Part shown: positions 1-10,675 of the stretch, in pieces
Numbering within the stretch: the first letter of the stretch is position 1
Layout of the letters: each line of letters starts with the position of its first letter
From: Triatoma infestans
Lineage: Eukaryota; Arthropoda; Insecta; Hemiptera; Reduviidae
NCBI GenBank assembly: GCA_011037195.1
Contig: JAAEAF010002698.1
Coordinates: 62,001-126,000, forward strand
Length of the DNA: 64,000 nt
Direction: 5' to 3'
Program-made: the position numbers and the translations under genes
Notes under the pieces: model-generated
What the model was told of the DNA's origin: nothing
What the model saw: the letters and a program-made list of their open reading frames with translations, nothing else
Databases searched by the model: none

Positions 1-948
1 CTCCTACTGTAATTTACCGTAGTAAATCAAATAAAAAGTTTAAAATGAATGTGATTAGAAGGGTTTTTTAGTAGATTCTGGTAAGTTTTCCGTAAGTACT
101 ATCTCGCCATGTTAACTTCTTAAATTGAAATATTTAACTTTTTTTTCCTTTAATGTTTACATCATGGAACGCTACAAATACAAATAACTTATTAAAATTT
201 ATTTATCATAATTCCAGTTCAAACTTATCATGCACTTTGTCAGTTTTATAATTCAAATCTGACATTTAAGCGAACTATTTCGACGAATTTATTCCCTACT
301 TCAGGGGTTCCCAAACTACGGTTGTTTTTAGACAAATTAAAAAAGTATATATATAATATTTGCGTTAACAATTTGAACTGAAGCCAGGGAGCTTCAGGGG
401 AAGCAATAGGGGAATAGAAATTGTAATCTTTGGGAAATACGGTTCTTTTTTTAGTGAACCGGCTCAATTGAGCTAGTTTGGTTCGCCATATAATTGACAA
501 TAATGGCCAGAGTATTCATTCTAACATATACTTATACTGGATTTAGATGTTTTGTTTTCAAGTTTAATTTCTACATTTTCTGGGAATTTTAATGATGAAC
601 TGCATGTTTTTTGCTTTTTTGTTTATTAAAGACAAACATGCAATATTTCATTATTTGATTATATCACAAATTGATTCATACTCTATTAAAATTCTTCCAA
701 TTTACATTTTTTCGGTATTTTACTTTTTTTAATTACAATAATAAATATATTTTAATGTATAAAAAATATCTTGTTGGCAAGTCGTTTTCAATTTATTATA
801 TTCAAATAATTTACACGTTTTATTATTACAATTAAATTACAATACTATTATGAATTTATAAAATATAATTTTTTCAAATTAATCATCATTGTTAATAATT
901 TATGATTTTTAAAAGTGTTGGGGAATTCCAATATTATGGTATTCTGTT
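1..948. other. AT-rich sequence without genes
   Basis: Strongly AT-rich sequence with short homopolymer runs. No ORF with recognisable protein content, no repeat boundary and no RNA gene was seen. It may be intronic to the minus-strand gene whose first exon lies near 57 kb, but that is inference. Confidence 0.6.
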
Positions 949-1260
949 TTAATCATAAGATGTATCATCTGACATCTGTGTAATATATGATTGTAATGTT
1001 TTGTCTATTTTGGTTAACGTACAAACGAACGAACGATGTTTCAAATACATGGGATCGAACATGATAATTTGAAGGAGCCGACTCAGTGTAGTTATTGGTG
1101 CAATACTAGCTCGGTCTTCTAATGCAGTCACAGAGGCTGAGATGAATCTGTATCGTGCCTGGTGGGAATTGGATATCCTAAAAATTGATTGAGCCAATGT
1201 ATTCCTGCGCAAATGCTCTGTGGGAAGTGCCTTTTTGTGGCGCATTATTATTAATAGCAT
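949..1260 (-). other. unidentified 103-codon ORF in a GC-richer patch
   Basis: An open frame of 103 codons stands out because its base composition is more balanced than the flanks. The translation is not low-complexity and includes HQARYRFISASVTALEDRAS. It resembles the general style of the C-terminal tail of non-LTR retrotransposon ORF2 proteins (R-Y-R-F-I-x-A-S-V-T-A-L-E), but no catalytic motif is present and I do not recognise the family. No splice sites or poly-A tail delimit it. It is more likely an old transposon fragment than a host exon. Confidence 0.25.
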
Positions 1261-1873
1261 TTACTTAGGATTTTTACATTTTTATGCTGACATTTTTATA
1301 TCGCCTCGATTGTAGAAATCATTGCTGTCATCGATTACTGAATGAAGTATTTATGTAAAATAAACCAGGATATAAAGCATTAAAATTAATTAATATATAT
1401 GTAGTCCTGCATTAAATGGTTACTATCTTATGACCGACACAAAAACCCGCCGCTTCTGTTAGCTTCTACATTTAATTAAAACAATAATACAAAAAACCAA
1501 AAAGTCATAAAATAAAAAATTATTTTTATTTTTATATTTATTACGTATTATATACAGGTATAAGTTAATTAGATACCTTTTTAATAAAATCACCATTCAT
1601 AGTGTAAAAACAGATAGTTGGCCCTGATTTAGAGATAATATTAATAAAAAAAAGTAAATGTATCAGATACTTGTGATTTTTTTAATTTTTTTATTTATTA
1701 TTTATTATTGTTATTTATTTAAATCGTAATTAAATGAAGGACGAATTTTTTTTATTTTTTTTTTAGTCGATTTTGAAAGTGGACCACAATGTCCATCAGG
1801 CTGACTTATATTACAAATCATATAACGAGTTGAACGGTAGAAATAAATAACAGAAACAAAAAAAAATACCATC
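1261..1873. other. AT-rich sequence without genes
   Basis: AT-rich sequence with long A and T runs. A weak plus-strand acceptor/donor-like string near 1555 (ATACAG followed by GTATAAGT) was seen but has a poor pyrimidine tract. Nothing else can be supported. Confidence 0.5.
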
Positions 1874-2140
1874 TCAATATACGGGTATATTTATATCTAA
1901 ATATATCAGATAACAGAAATAGCCAGTTTTAGAATGAGATAGATTGTGCTCAGGGCTATCAGCTTCCAATGAAGTGTTTAGCAAAAACTTTCGAGCTCTA
2001 TCAGCTGGGAGAATTCCTAGTTCAATTAGCGTCGCATCTTTATCCTTGGAATCTATAGAGTACGCTGCAGGTGTTAAAAATGCTCTTAAGGTTACTAAAA
2101 AGCCCCAAGGGGAATTTGTTTTTGCAAACTTAGCATTCAT
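1874..2140 (-). pseudogene. unidentified protein fragment abutting a HINE-like repeat end
   Basis: An 88-codon minus-strand frame with compositionally normal protein sequence, for example SKDKDATLIELGILPADRAR, lies in a GC-richer patch. It ends about 50 bp from the hairpin terminus of the HINE-like copy that starts at 2190. I do not recognise the protein. No intron signals, catalytic motifs or tail are visible. It could be a fragment of another transposon, a pseudogene piece, or DNA picked up beside a rolling-circle element; the proximity to the element's 3' end makes the last option worth testing. Confidence 0.3.
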
Positions 2141-2189
2141 TAGGAAACTAATTTACTATAATAGACTGATAGTTCATTAAATAAAAAAA

Positions 2190-3030
2190 CTGGTGTGAAA
2201 CACTCACACAACTTTCTCTTACACTAGTTTTCAAAATTGTGATTGACAAAGATTATTGTTAGTATACTAAATTTAATGAAAACCGTCGGTGTTTTTATGG
2301 AGAAAATCACAAAACCTAAAAAAAACTGTTTAGTAAGAACCCACTTCCGGTATATTAATTTTCTTAAGATTCGGAATTGTGTCAATTTATTTCTATTTAA
2401 TTTCCGTGTACATGGTAGAATTATATAATGAATTAAGTTAGCGCTTTAGAGGTAAACATAACCCTTCCCTAAAAGCCCGCTCAAAATGAGTTTACCCGGA
2501 GAAATGTTTCAAGTAAAAGCTGTAGCTCTTTATATGTATAGTTTACACTCATAGTTTAAAGAAAATTGTTTGAGCCGTTTTAGAAAATTAGCAAAACATT
2601 GAAAAATACTTTTCAGTAAAAAACGCACTTCCAGTCATCTGATTTTCTTCAAACTCGGAATTTCAACAACATATTCAATTCCAATTAATATTATTTAGAT
2701 ACAGAATTGTATAGTAAACTGAAATAGCGCGTTAGAGGAAAACCTAACTCTACCCCACCCCCAAAAGTGCCCTTAAATGCATTTTCCCGAAGAAATATTA
2801 CGAATAAAAATTGTAGATCTTTGTATGTGAAGTTGATGTAACAAGTTTGAAGAAAATCGTCAGAGCCACTTTTGAGAAAAACGCAAAAAAGTGAAAAAAA
2901 CTATACAGTAAATTGGTACTTCCGGTTGAGGAATTTTGACAGATAACGTACTGTCGGATCCCGTGAGTAAACGGGAATACAAGTTTAAACTTTCTGGGAT
3001 TTTTCGTTTATGAGCTATACTGTCCACATG

Positions 3031-3073
<43 letters not shown>

Positions 3074-3204
3074 CAGGCCATTTGCTAGAAGCCACCTTTT
3101 TGGACTCAGGGGTCCTCAAAACGGATATTTCCGCAGATAACTCGATATCGAAAATTTGACACGATTACAATAGGTACTTCCTCTTACTAGGAGTAAGAGA
3201 AAGT
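2190..3204 (-). mobile_element. HINE-like repeat, copy A (near complete)
   Basis: This is one of the best-preserved units of the dispersed family. On the plus strand it starts with TGGTGTGAAACACTCACAC (a 6-bp stem with a 5-nt loop), continues with ACTTTCTCTTAC, and finishes with GTAAGAGAAAGT at 3204. The two 12-mers are exact inverted repeats. A (CA)n tract lies at 3036-3072. Three tandem modules of about 285 bp begin near 2341, 2626 and 2915, each opening with CACTTCCGG or a close variant. The layout of subterminal inverted repeats, internal microsatellite and terminal hairpin is that described for Helentron-associated non-autonomous elements; that classification is inferred, because no Rep/helicase partner is visible. 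Confidence 0.8.
3036..3072. repeat. (CA)n microsatellite inside HINE-like copy A
   Basis: Nearly pure CA dinucleotide tract. It sits at the position where every long copy of the family carries a CA, CACA-rich or CA/TA tract. Confidence 0.95.
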
Positions 3205-3210
3205 AAAAAT

Positions 3211-3872
3211 CTGATGTGAAACACTCACACGACTTTCTCTTACCCCTGTTACTATAATTATATATATATATATATGACAATTTATCTTACACCCACATTT
3301 TATATACCTATTTGCCCTAACATAAATACAGAGTGGGTAGGGGGATAAGTAGCTAACCTACTAAGCTTGGCAGGTAGAGAAGTGATTATATATTCTGGCA
3401 CAGTGGAGCGTATAAATACTGCAAATAACATTTAAAAATTTAACATCCTTAATTCCGCGCAAAATCAGGTTTTTCAGAAAAATGTTTCAAATAGCACTTC
3501 CGGTAATCGATTTTCTTCAAAGTTGGAATTCTATCAATGCTACTAATTTGTTTTAATATTATGTAGATGATAAAACCATATGTTATACTGAAGTGGTACT
3601 TTAAAGGAAAACATAACGCTACTGTTCTCCCGGAACCCCCCAAAAAATGTTTATAAAGGTAGTGCTTAAACGGAATATCAAGTTTGAGCTTCCTGTGACT
3701 TTTTGTTTTTGAAATATTCTTAAGACACCCTCACGCACAACATACATACAGACCATTCACTAAAAACATTTTTTTCCTATTCAGGGGTTATTTGTGAATA
3801 AATAATATATTTCCGGTGAAAACTCGATTCCAAAAATCTGGCAGGATCGCAATAGTTTCTGCTGAGTGAAGA
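3211..3872 (-). mobile_element. HINE-like repeat, copy B, head-to-tail with copy A
   Basis: It starts 6 bp after copy A with CTGATGTGAAACACTCACACG and ACTTTCTCTTAC, so two units are joined tail to head. The interior shows the family landmarks (CACTTCCGGT, AAACGGAATATCAAGTTTGAG, ACAGACCATTC, ATTTCCGGTGAAAACTCG), but the middle is partly deleted and the terminal GTAAGAGAAAGT is eroded near 3870. Head-to-tail tandems are common for rolling-circle elements. Confidence 0.7.
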
Positions 3873-3946
3873 AAATGATGAGTGATGGAGAGCTCGCTAT
3901 TTATTTACTTGGTACAAAAATATCCGCACACATACTAACACTTTGT

Positions 3947-4896
3947 CTCCTCTTACCCTTTAGTAAGAGGAAGTATTGTAATCGTGCCAAACTTTCGATA
4001 TCGAGTTATCCCCGGAAATATCCGTTTTGAGGTCCCCTGAGTCCAAAAAAGTGGTTTTTTAGAAAATGGTATGTGCGTGTGTGAGTGTGAGTGTGAACAT
4101 CACAGCTCAAAAACGAAAAATCGTTGAAAGTTTAAACTTGATATTCCGTTTAGGTACCACCGAGGGATCCGGCAGTGGGTCATGTGTCAAAATTCCTCAA
4201 CCGGAAGTACCACTTTACGGAATGGTTATTTTTTCACTTTCTTCCAATTTTCTCAAAAATAACTCCGACGATTTTCTTCAAACTTAGTATATCAACTACA
4301 TATACAAAGATCTGCAACTTTTACTTAAAACATTTCTCTAAGAAAATTCATTTAAGGGCAGTTTTAGGGGAGGAATGGGGTGAGGTTTTTCTCTAAAGTT
4401 ATATTTCAGTTTCCTATACAATTCTGTCATCTAAATAATATTAAATATGTTGTTGAAATTTCGAGTTTTAAAAAATCGGATGACCGGATGTATTTTTCCA
4501 GTTTTTGGTATTTTCTCGAAAACGGCTCTAGCGATTTTCTTTAAACTACGAATGGGAACTACACTTATGAAGAGCTACAACGTTTATTTGAAACGTTTCT
4601 TCCGGTAATGTCATTTAAGGGGGTTTTTGGCCGAGGAGTGGGGTTATGTTTCTCTCTAAAGTGCTATCATAGTTGATTACACAATTCTACCAACCAAACA
4701 AAAATAATTAGCAATAAATAGATGGCCAAAATTCCGAGTTTTAAGAATATTAGTAAACCGGAAGTGAGCGTTCACTCAACAGTTTTTTCAGTTTTAGACG
4801 AATTACATTAAATTAGTCACACTAACTATAAAATTTGTCAATTACAATGTTGAAAACTGGAGCAAGAGAAAGTTGTGTGAGTGTTTCACACCAGAT
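3947..4896 (+). mobile_element. HINE-like repeat, copy C (inverted, near complete)
   Basis: The same unit in the opposite orientation to copies A and B. It opens with CTCCTCTTAC and GTAAGAGGAAGTATTG, has a GT-rich tract near 4068-4095, and closes with AGAGAAAGTTGTGTGAGTG and TTTCACACCAGAT. The repeated modules can be followed around 4195, 4490 and 4760. The short ORFs across it are AT-rich chance frames shared with other copies and do not code. Confidence 0.8.
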
Positions 4897-6390
4897 ATTT
4901 ACATAATGAAGGAAACTGAAAACTTGTACTTCCGGTGAAAACTCATATTCAATCCCAATATTTACACCAACTTACGGTGTAAGTAATTGTTGCGAAAGTA
5001 ATATAAAAAAAAAACAGAATCTTAAAGCAAGGATAAGTAGCATACTAAATGAATCCATAATTAAATTCACCAATAGATTCACCACAAGTCGGTCTGGAAA
5101 CTTACTTTACACTTAATTTAATTAAATAACATTTCAAAGGCCTATTATAAAGCTTAGTTTGTTACAAGTATACGTAGACTTCATTCATGTCTTCTGGATT
5201 ACACGCTGGCGAGTCTCCACTCTACCTTTTTGACTCTAGCTTATTGCCAAAAAGTTAAAACCACATCTAAACGAGCACTTCACACTAATAAATACATTCA
5301 ATATCTTTACTTCTTTAATAGACCAAACTGTAAAAGCTCTCCTTTGCAAAGTCCAAAAGATGAAAGTCCCCAAGAGCACCCAAGATGGGTTACTAACTAT
5401 TATCCTGTTGGCATTTCCGATCAGTGATGATGAGAGGAGAATCACAACAAGTTAAGGCGATCTGTACGCAATCTCATGCCCAGTGACGTAGGGTCAGTAT
5501 AAATCCAGTCGTAACCGCAACGAGGAAATAATAGAAAAACTTAAATATATTCAAGGATAAACTACACTTCTAAATACAAGAACGAAAACACTACCTCGAA
5601 ATTTAATACACTCTTCAAACTTCACTTATTTATTTTCGAGCAATGGAACATATGATTTTTACAGATCATTTTTTTTTTTATTTTAAGAATCAATATCATT
5701 TGATATTGATAATAAAAAAAAAATTCTGAAGATCTAGATTGAACTGATCTGATTTTATCGATAGTTTTTAAAAATGATTACCTATCGCAATAAACTCTCG
5801 TAAAAAGTATTATTCTTAAAAGAAATAATTAAGTATTTAATAAATAAATAAAATGAAAAAAAAAAAGCTCACACACAAGTTTAAACTTTCCAAGTTGAAA
5901 TATAGAGAAAGTATAGGACGCGTATATATATATATATGTATATACACTTAGTGCTGTGGATATAAAAATAGGCCGTGGGAGAGACCAAAACATGAATCAA
6001 ACAAAATTAATGTAGCACTAAAAGACTCGTAGTCTCTCCTCTGTATTATGTTTGTTTGTGTGTCTGTGTTTGTAAACAGAACAAGTGAGCGATACAGCAA
6101 AAGATATAAGCCCCCCTAAGACTTACAGGCAGACAAACAGTCGCTGATGTATGTATATTTTATTAAAAAGTAACAAAAAAAAAAACGGATAAAAAAAAGA
6201 TTTACTAAAACAGAAGCTGCCGTTCTTTTTAATCGATCTGTAATTTCGATCTATAATTATTCCTTTACTTCCCAAACTTTTTGGAAATTCGAGAATTTTC
6301 AATATCATACAGCTGGTCGAAATTACATTATAAATGAGAAAATTGTTGGGAACCATTTGTGTGTGTAGGGGGGGATTTTTGGAAAGCTGA
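4897..6390. other. mostly unique AT-rich DNA with a GC-richer patch
   Basis: A short HINE-like remnant (CTTCCGGTGAAAACTCA) lies near 4928. Around 5180-5530 the sequence is GC-richer and has overlapping short frames on both strands that I cannot identify. A (TA)n tract occurs near 5926-5945. No splice-flanked coding exon was found. Confidence 0.45.
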
Positions 6391-6707
6391 AAAACTACCT
6401 AATAAAACAAGGTATTCCCGGTATTACATATTTCTTCAAATTTATAAATCTTAATGTCTGCGCCTTCAATGTAATATCAATGGAAGAATCTAAACTACCG
6501 TAAAAGCTTACTATCAAAACCAACTTAATTGAACATTCTACGAAGAAAGTTTCAAACAGAAATGATAGGTCGCTGTATACCAAATTTAATGAAATCTATC
6601 TTTGTTTTAATAGAGAAAATCTCTATTAAAATCTACTTCCGGTCGACTGATATTTTTCGAACTCAGAATTTTGGTAACAAAATTTTATTCTAATTAATAT
6701 AATTTAG

Positions 6708-7014
6708 ATTGGGGGAGTAAATCCGACCTCACCTTCACGTGATGCTCCCTGGGAAAAGCCCCTTTAGATAGGCAAACGAGGCGGTACGAAAAGGAAGATC
6801 TCGACAGCCGTAGTAGTGAAGGCAGCCTTCCTAAGGGAAAGACACCCTGATTAAACACCACTGTTCCCCAGTTGTAGAGGTTGATCGTAGGACCAGCAAC
6901 ACTGCTTCGTAAAAATACCAGTAACGCTTTAGACCCAATAAGAATTTTCCTGCTGCGTATGGAAAATGTGATCTAAAGGTTGAAACAATCCCCTAAAAAT
7001 AATAAATAATAATA
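6708..7014 (+). mobile_element. 5'-truncated non-LTR retrotransposon 3' end with (AAT)n tail
   Basis: A GC-richer 307-bp block ends in an AATAATAAATAATAATA tail and is bracketed by a 9-bp direct repeat ATAATTTAG (6699-6707 and 7015-7023). This is the signature of a target-primed insertion of a 3' untranslated region. No coding sequence remains. Tails of short AAT-type repeats are known in I-like and related non-LTR clades, and other fragments in this window (37219, 61501, 58627) end the same way, so they may share a source. Confidence 0.7.
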
Positions 7015-7454
7015 ATAATTTAGTTTAAGGTACTGTGTAATAAACTGAAGTAGAACTTTTAACTCGCGCTTTCCGGTCAACCGATTTCGATTTTCTTAAA
7101 ATTTGTAATTTAATCAATACTTCTACAGAACTTCAATATTTTATGGATGATAGAACCATAAATTGTCCTGGAAGGTTACTTTAGAGGAAACTTTAACATT
7201 GCTGCTCCCCCCTCCCCCCGAAAACCTCCAAAAAATCAATTTTTTTGGAAAAGTTTTACAAATGGAAGTGATAAGACTTTTATGTGTGTAGATAATAATA
7301 CAAAGTTTAAAGTAAATCATTGGAGCCGTTACCCAGAAAATCGCGAAAAACTGGGGAAAAAAATTCAGTAAAATCGCATTTCCGGTTGATAAACGGAATA
7401 CGAAGTTTGAGCTTCCCACGAGTTTCTTTGTTGAGATATATATTGTATATACAA

Positions 7455-7456
<2 letters not shown>

Positions 7457-7493
<37 letters not shown>
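7457..7493. repeat. (CA)n microsatellite
   Basis: Pure CA tract inside HINE-like copy D, at the conserved microsatellite position of the family. Confidence 0.95.
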
Positions 7494-7495
<2 letters not shown>

Positions 7496-7639
7496 AACAA
7501 TATTTTACACATACACATAAACTCAGTGGACATTAAAAAATATATTTCCGGTGAAAACTCAATTTCCAAATACACGATCAAAATACATCCTCATCTTAGG
7601 AATAAGAGAAAATAAAAAAGATTTTACCTGTTGCTGAGA

Positions 7640-8436
7640 AAAACTGAGCAATCAATTTAATCAAATTCTTTTACGTTTTGAACGCTTGCTTAGCTATGCA
7701 ATTTCAATGGTTAAAAACAAAGATGCCGCAACAATTATGGGTTTGCAGATCAATGACGACAAAGCGGTGTACATGAGAAGCTCGAGAAATTCCAATAGTC
7801 CAGTGAAGATTTCTCTTTTCGAAGGCATGTGTTCCGGGCTGTAAGTCAATTTAAATATTTGGGAGCTCTCTTTACCGAGAAAAATAAAACGCTGTAGGAA
7901 ATTAAAGCAAGAGTAACGGCCGGTAATAAATGTTATTTTGCACTCTAGAAGCCATTAAAGTTCAGAGGCTTGACAAACAGAGCGAAGGTTCTTATATATA
8001 AAACAGTAATTAGGCCTATCGTTACCTTTGGCTGTGAAACTTCCCAAAGAAAACGTAAAGATTTTGAATATATGGGAAAGGAAGGTCCTCAGGAGAATAT
8101 ATGGGCCTGTCTGTGAAGATGGGGCACTGGAGGATTAGAAAGAATATCGAGCTTCGACAGATGTACAGCGAGCCGGATCTGGTCTCTTTCGTAAGAAGGA
8201 ATCAGTTGAGGTGGCTGGGACATATGGAGAGGATGCCAGCTAAGAGATTCCCCAAAAAATTACTGAAAGGTAAGCCTGGAGGACGTAGAAGTAGAGGACG
8301 CCCACATAAAAGATGGCTAGACGATTTGGAGAAAGCCCTTCGAAGACTCGGTGTGAGGAGATGGAGAAGACTTGCCCTAGAGAAAGAAGAATGGCGAAGA
8401 ATAGTGGAGGAGGCCCAGGACCTTGAAGGACCGTAG
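7640..8436 (+). pseudogene. degenerate non-LTR retrotransposon ORF2, C-terminal part of reverse transcriptase
   Basis: Read across several frames, the segment shows the thumb and C-terminal region of a non-LTR ORF2: MGLQINDDKAVYM near 7739, then FKYLGALFTEKN, then WERKVLRRIYGPVCEDG near 8070. An open 111-codon stretch at 8101-8436 follows, containing QLRWLGHMERMPAKRFPKK and GGRRSRGRPHKRWLDDL. The RWLGHMERM...RGRPxxRWLDD arrangement is a well-known C-terminal signature of insect non-LTR elements, often assigned to RTE-like or Jockey-like groups. The catalytic YxDD part is missing, so the copy is 5'-truncated, and frameshifts with stops before 8101 make it dead. It runs into a GGTAAGTAGGTAAAAAC tail after the stop at 8436. 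Confidence 0.85.
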
Positions 8437-9017
8437 CGCCAAGGGGTAGGTAAGTAGGTAAAAACAAAAACAAAAATCTGTGTCTGATGGTTTCGATTCT
8501 TTTTCAATCGATACTCCATGAACAGGAACGAAAAACTGATTCCAAATAAATCTAAGTTTACCCAAATACGTAAAACATACAAATCTCAACGATCTCACTA
8601 TTTATTATAAAAAAATTTCAATTAATATCATTATCTTTTAGCCTGGGAATTTTATAATATATATTTATATTTTCTAATAACTAATAAAAAAGGAACAATT
8701 TGTATTTTTAATAAATTGTGTTTTTTAAAATTCCCACACACGAGCTTTTTAATTTACATTGGAACAAGAAACAAGTAAATTAAACAAAAAAAAACAAAAA
8801 ATCGATAATGTTGACGTCTCAAAGTTTTTTATATGTCTTCTTCAATGTTCTGGAAAATACGTAGCTACGCCTTAACTTAGACTAAAAGATGGAAAAATGC
8901 AACTAATTATTTTTTTTATGATTAGTGCGTCATTTTTCGATTGACGTCTGGGTAATACCGATATATTTCCATTACAGTTGTTCTCTTTTAAATTTAAAGA
9001 TACAATGAAATCCGTGT
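8437..9017. other. AT-rich sequence without genes
   Basis: AT-rich sequence with A-rich strings. The minus-strand frames here are antisense shadows of the retrotransposon fragment. Nothing else is supported. Confidence 0.5.
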
Positions 9018-10226
9018 GAAATGTAGTGTGAAACACTCACAGAAATTTCTCTTACTCCTATTAATACAACTATATATATATATATGATGACAAATTTACT
9101 ATAGGAAGTTAAAAGCATGGCAGTAAAGTACAACCAACCCCATATAGTTCCAATTGAACCCACAAATCCCGCAAAACTATCAAAATAAATTTAAGGGGGG
9201 GAAGATTTGAAATAAAAGTGATTGGTTTTTATCTGTGCAGTTAGCATTCCAAGTTTAAACGAAATCAGTAGCCGTTTCCCGAAATAATTCCCCCCCAAAA
9301 AAACTCGAAAATCTTTTCTGTAAGTTGCATTTCCGGTTAACCTAGCAATACTTCTAATATATATAAATATTCACCGCCCGCTCTAGGGGTGGGCAACCCG
9401 GACATTTGTCCGGGACGCAAAGTTTAGGGGCGCCATTTTGGCTGTATGTGTGAGAAAAATATTGATGTGTTAAATACTCAATTAATAGAAAATTTTACAT
9501 ATCGATTTTTTCCGTTCGCTAAAAATTTACATTGCGTAGCGTATTTATATTGTTTATGTCTAAAAGCTAAAAATATTTACACTATTATTGAAAAATTAAC
9601 GCAGAATTTGTAAAGGACGATACTTGAACTTGTTTGAACAAGCATAAACTTCTCTGAACTGAATAGCATTAGCAAGCTGCTTCTGCTTGTGATTGAACAT
9701 GCCTAGACTTGCTTAAAAAAATATATAATATATATTCTTAAGGGGCGGCAATTTACCTTTTTGTCCGGGGTGTCGTAACCGCTACAGCGTGCGTTGAAAT
9801 ATTACATAAGTGGTAGAACCATACATTCAACAGAAGTAATGCTTTAGAGGAAAGATTAACATTACTGTTCCCCCGAAACCCCCCAAAAAATCAATTTTTT
9901 CGGGAAAATGTATCAGATAAAAGTGATAAGTATTTATGTGGGCAGATAGTATACAATGTTTAAAGAAAATTGTTTGAACCGATTTATAGAAACAGGGAAA
10001 AACTGAAAAATAAAAATAAAATAAAAACATTCCGTAAAGTCGCACATTTCCGGTTGATGGATTTTGCCCGAAATATTCGTGTAGTTGCGATGTCTAATAC
10101 TAGACAATACATGATGAGCTTCCTGCGACTTTTCGTTCAGATTATTCGCTAAAAACTTATTTCATCGGGACTCATGTATTTCCGATGAAAACTCCTAGAT
10201 CTCTTACTAGGAGTAAAAGAAAGTAA
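9018..10226 (-). mobile_element. HINE-like repeat, copy E, interrupted by a MITE
   Basis: It starts with AGTGTGAAACACTCACAG and TTTCTCTTAC and ends with TTACTAGGAGTAAAAGAAAGT at 10226. Internal landmarks include CATTTCCGGTTAACC (9327) and CATTTCCGGTTGATGGATT (10044), and TATTTCCGATGAAAACTC (10178). A hAT-like insertion at 9372-9796 splits the ATATTA...TGGTAGAACC part of a module. The CA tract is lost in this copy. Confidence 0.75.
9372..9796. mobile_element. hAT-like MITE with terminal inverted repeats
   Basis: A 425-bp element whose ends read CACCGCCCGCTCTAGGGGT on the left and, reverse-complemented, CAACGCACGCTGTAGCGGT on the right. Both then reach CCCGGACA, giving an imperfect inverted repeat of about 35 bp. 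AAATATT flanks both sides (9365-9371, 9797-9803), with an eighth base differing, compatible with an 8-bp hAT duplication. The interior has no ORF. Superfamily assignment rests on TSD size and the TAGNGGT terminus and is tentative. Confidence 0.6.
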
Positions 10227-10675
10227 AAAAAACTTCGTTATTGCTATTTAGATGAATTTAAATCAAATCTAATTATAATAATAAACAAAGTAGTAATACG
10301 ATATATGAAGAAACTTAGTCTCAATCGATTCATAACGATATGAATTCTTCCGTTATTTTTTTACTTCCAATCTATAAGTATGAAAATAACCAACTACAGA
10401 GTTCAATGTCTCAAACATATGAATTACCACAAGATCAACGTCAAATACATTACTAGATATCCACTTCCGTCATTAAATTATTAAAAATAAGAGAAAATCG
10501 TGTGATTATACACAACCTGATTTTTTTTGAGATCTTAAGTTAATAGAAGTCTTATTTATAAGTAAGTCAAACTAAGAGAAATAACTTAATACATATAAAA
10601 AAAATAATTACACTCCTTATTAAGAGTAAATATTAGTAAATAAATGATTTGTGAACATATATATGAAGTGTAGTT
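10227..10675. other. AT-rich sequence without genes
   Basis: AT-rich DNA between repeat copies. No coding potential or repeat boundary was recognised. Confidence 0.5.

Larger units (their letters stand above)
6395..7612 (-). mobile_element. HINE-like repeat, copy D, interrupted by a retroposon
   Basis: Family landmarks run from about 6395 (GTATTCCCGGTATTAC) to AATAAGAGAAAATAAAA at 7612. It includes CTACTTCCGG near 6642, the C-rich segment near 7205, CATTTCCGGTTGAT near 7378 and a (CA)n tract. The outer hairpin end is eroded. It is split by the 307-bp retroposon tail at 6708-7014. Confidence 0.65.

Noticed and set aside
2860..3081. 73-codon ORF with a Cys-Val repeat
   Set aside because: Translation of the (CA)n tract and repeat sequence; no protein signature.
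7141..7581. 146-codon minus-strand ORF
   Set aside because: It runs through HINE-like repeat text and the CA microsatellite (long Cys-Val run). Other copies of the same repeat do not keep the frame.
8202..8582. 126-codon minus-strand ORF
   Set aside because: Antisense shadow of the retrotransposon C-terminal frame at 8101-8436.
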